64,000 nt of DNA from Diaporthe sp. PMI_573 (Eukaryota > Ascomycota > Sordariomycetes > Diaporthales > Diaporthaceae). The notes under the pieces were generated by a model. That model was not told the origin of the DNA. It saw only the letters and a program-made list of their open reading frames with translations, and did no database searches. Position numbers and translations under genes: made by a program. The stretch's first letter is position 1. Each line of letters opens with the position of its first letter. Location of the stretch: the NCBI GenBank assembly GCA_021399435.1, contig JAJTUP010000089.1, forward strand, positions 177,465 through 241,464, written 5' to 3'. This document shows positions 61,630 to 64,000 of the stretch, piece after piece.

Positions 61630-63016
61630 CCCTAACCCTTATTTACAATGTCTTCCTACATTACCCGTCGTGCTCAAGCCGAGCTTTTAAAGCTCGCTTT
61701 TTCCACTTTTATCGACTCTATTGTCGACACTCTACCTCCTACCGTACGTTTTTTTTCTTTTTTTCTTTTTTTATTATTACTAACAGTATTATAGAACCCT
61801 AACCCTCACTTAAGTACTGCCGATATGCCATACAACCCTGGCAATCCCCCCTATTATGTATGTTTCTCTTATTTTTCTTATTTTTCTTTCTTTTTTCTTC
61901 TTTTTTTCTATTTCCTTTTATACTAATATATTATAGGGGCCATCTGGATTTTAAGGGCGTGAAAATACCCCTTATAACCCTCTTCAACCAATACAAAAGC
62001 CCGAGACTATAGTAAATCTTTTCTTTTCTTTCTTTTAATATTCTTTTTCTAATATCTCTTTTTAGCCTTACCCTCCTATTCAGGATACCAAGCTAGCTCA
62101 AACAACTATTCAGCTAGCTGAATTACAGGTAATTAACCCTATAAACTATTAATTACCCTAACCCTAATTTATTTACTAGCTTGCGGCTTAATATCCTCTT
62201 CCTCCCTTGCCTCAACCTTTATCTCCCGTCGAACCAAACGTTGGTATTGACTCTAACCATCCTGACCATCCGTTTTTCTGGGTATGTTATATATTATTAA
62301 ATAGCCCTTTTTTGCTCTATTTATTGATAATTTATATGTAGTATTCCACGGCTCCACTCGAAGTTGACGAATTAAATCTTACCGATCTTCTCAATATCGA
62401 ACCCCCCTCTTTTGCTGGCGACGTCTTTATCCAGAAAGTAGATACCCTTACCGTAAGTATACCCAGAAATAGCTGCTTCTTTTCTGTATTTAATAATATA
62501 TTTTACTAACTATTATCTTTATTATAGCATCTAATAGACGAGGAATTTGAAGCCCTAGCCGATAAATATAATTGTAACCAACCTCTACTATCTAGTCGTT
62601 TTGCTAAAGAAGTAAGTAATAACCCTAACCCTATTTTTCTAAGTACTATATATACTAACTATTATTTAGCATTGGTGGCAGCAAATTAACCAGAAAACGT
62701 GTCTTAATCCTGCATAGAATTGCTTTTTAATGAAGCATCTAGAACGTACATTTATCGACACTGTTAATTATATTTACGGCTATACTATGTAGTATAATGT
62801 AAGTAAATAGGCGATATTTTTAGCCTTTATTAATAATATATACTAATTTATTAATAGTTTTTTTATGCTGATGGAAACCTTAGGCGTTACTTATGTCTAG
62901 ACTGTGAAAAAGTCTTTATTTCTTAGCGGCAAATTTGTATGCACCGTAGGTATGTTTAGAAGGGTCGCCGTAGTAATTGTGCTTCTGAGAGAAGCTTAAA
63001 TTAGGGTTAGGGTCTT
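61630..63016. repeat. Scattered telomere-type CCCTAA / TTAGGG units
   Basis: Units occur at about 61630-61640, 61795-61806, 62153-62168, 62619-62632 (all CCCTAA strand) and 63003-63015 (TTAGGGTTAGGG). Each is one to two units long, inside or beside the nine-exon gene, and is not a telomere tract. Confidence 0.8.
61648..62999 (+). pseudogene. Unrecognised nine-exon gene with in-frame stops, all introns phase 0
   Basis: The exons read 61648-61743, 61795-61857, 61937-62011, 62066-62128, 62180-62281, 62342-62452, 62528-62611, 62670-62798 and 62858 onward. All eight introns (51-79 bp) start GTA, end TAG and lie between codons. Most show a branch-like CTAAC or CTAAT. The protein starts MSSYITRRAQAELLKLAFST, has a Pro-rich middle (PYPPIQD, PLPPLPQPLSP, HPDHPFFW) and ends with a possible zinc-finger segment (LCLDCEKVF, then ICMHRRYV). 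In-frame TAA or TAG codons occur in exons 3, 5, 8 and 9, each explicable as C-to-T or G-to-A change in a Gln or Trp codon. I do not recognise the family. Telomere-type CCCTAACCCT units lie in introns 4 and 7 and in exon 2. Confidence 0.6.
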
Positions 63017-63374
63017 TTTTTTTAGTATAGTATAGTTAGGGTGAGCTAATATATATTTTTAGTATTTTTAAATAACTGTTTTTCTATACTTTAAAGTATT
63101 TTATTTTTTTAAACCTATATAAATATAAAATAGATTTAAAAGTATATATAGTAATAATAATAATAGTTTAGACTATTAGTTTATATAGAATTATAATAAA
63201 AATATTTTTAATGTTAAATAAGATATTTATATAATTAAATATTAATAGTATTAATGTATACTAAGGTGTTTAACTAAAGCTTTAACTAATTTAAACTATT
63301 TTATTTCTTTTAAATCTTTTAACGTTTTTTCTCTTTACTTTTAATATTTAAATATATAAATACTAATAAATACA

Positions 63375-64000
63375 TTAATTAAAGTTACTATTATTTCCTT
63401 CCTCTAAATCTATTTCAGATTTACTAGATGAATCTTTATATAAATCTGGCTGTTTTTTAATTTTTAGCGATTCTTTTTCTTTTTTATTATATTTTAAAAT
63501 CAATAATTCTTTTCGCGTCTCATGTTTTAAATTAGTACGCCTTTTAGTAATAATATTTGTACTACTATTAAAGTTTCCTTTAATAGCGGCAGAAGTAGCT
63601 GGAATATTTAAATATTTAATAGCTAATATTGACAAATAAGGATATAGGGTTTTATTTAATTCCTACCACTTAAGATTAAAAACTATTAATAATAAAGATT
63701 AGTAAACTATAAATATTTAATAAATTTAATATATTATTTACTTATATCTTCAGGTTTAGATATTTCTTTTATATATCTTTCTATTTTTTCTTTTAAATTA
63801 TTATCCGTATTATTATTAGTATTATAATTAATCTTATTAGCTGGAAAAAAAGAATTTAATATTTGTTTCTCTTTAATCTTTCTTTGATTTTTCTTTTTTG
63901 GCGAAAGGGGTTTACTAGTTAAATCGATATATATTTTATTTTGTATAGTAGGTTGAGGTAAAGGGGGTAGTAATTTAGATTCTTTATCTTATTATCTTTA
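63375..64000 (-). mobile_element. hAT-family transposase relic (C-terminal part)
   Basis: The minus-strand frame holds the hAT dimerisation region: ELNKTLYPYLSILAIKYLNI, PATSAAIKGNFNSSTNII and TKRRTNLKHETRKELLIL. It parallels the family's 'LA.kYL.IPATSA.SERvFS...R..L'. A TAG stands where the preceding conserved Trp pair is expected, as RIP would give. An upstream stretch (LKEKIERYIKEISKPEDIS) fits the region before it, and a short intron may separate them. The element continues past the window edge. The key SER of the family motif is lost, so it is inactive. Confidence 0.75.

Noticed and set aside
61494..61802. 102-codon plus-strand frame across the start of the nine-exon gene
   Set aside because: It is a different frame running through T-rich leader and intron 1; the spliced frame from 61648 has better coding character.
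1..64000. CRISPR arrays, bacterial operons, rRNA or tRNA genes
   Set aside because: Short introns and the gene families are fungal; the repeat arrays lack spacer structure and I saw no tRNA or rRNA signature.

Overview
The window looks like filamentous ascomycete (Pezizomycotina) DNA. Genes carry many short GT-AG introns (about 50-200 bp). Gene-dense GC-balanced DNA alternates with AT-rich blocks whose decay resembles repeat-induced point mutation (RIP). The families present (UstYa/DUF3328 proteins, ABCC transporter, Zn2Cys6-type regulator, fungal amidase, large NRPS) are typical of a fungal secondary-metabolite locus. The right end has TTAGGG-type motifs, minisatellites and transposon relics, which suggests a subtelomeric position. 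I cannot name the species.

Layout. 1-1605: the N-terminal part of an NRPS on the minus strand, cut by the window edge. 3810-4916: UstYa-type protein. 5423-6683: EamA-type transporter. 8175-10705: acetyl-CoA-synthetase-like enzyme with an altered acyl pocket. 11196-16935: full-size ABCC transporter. 17895-19670: glutamine-synthetase-like ligase. 20543-22424: a UstYa-like remnant and an N-terminally eroded methyltransferase, on either side of an LTR-like segment. 22925-23665: UstYa-like membrane protein. 24587-27685: fusion of two PLP-dependent decarboxylase-like domains. 28726-32253: fungal transcription factor with a problematic zinc-cluster region. 32717-36039: amidase. 37976-38806: another UstYa-like protein. 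40254-54295: a 4,593-residue four-module NRPS (C-A-T x4) with no recognisable release domain.

How it may fit together (inference). The locus reads as a nonribosomal peptide cluster. Two NRPS genes lie at its two ends. The four-module enzyme stops at a carrier domain and the left enzyme starts with a condensation domain, so they could act in sequence. The acyl-CoA synthetase could supply a short acyl starter. The PLP enzyme, GS-like ligase and amidase could make or modify amine and amide groups. The UstYa-family proteins, several with paired HxxHC motifs, are plausible oxidative tailoring enzymes. The ABCC and EamA proteins are candidate exporters, and the C6-type regulator a candidate switch.

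Right end. 54296-64000 is mostly AT-rich decayed repeat DNA: a Ty1/copia relic, an 8-bp GTATAC array, a 38-bp minisatellite, a broken nine-exon gene whose eight introns are all in phase 0, and a hAT transposase relic. One RIP-decayed repeat occurs three times, at about 2.95, 36.75 and 54.9 kb, bracketing and splitting the cluster.
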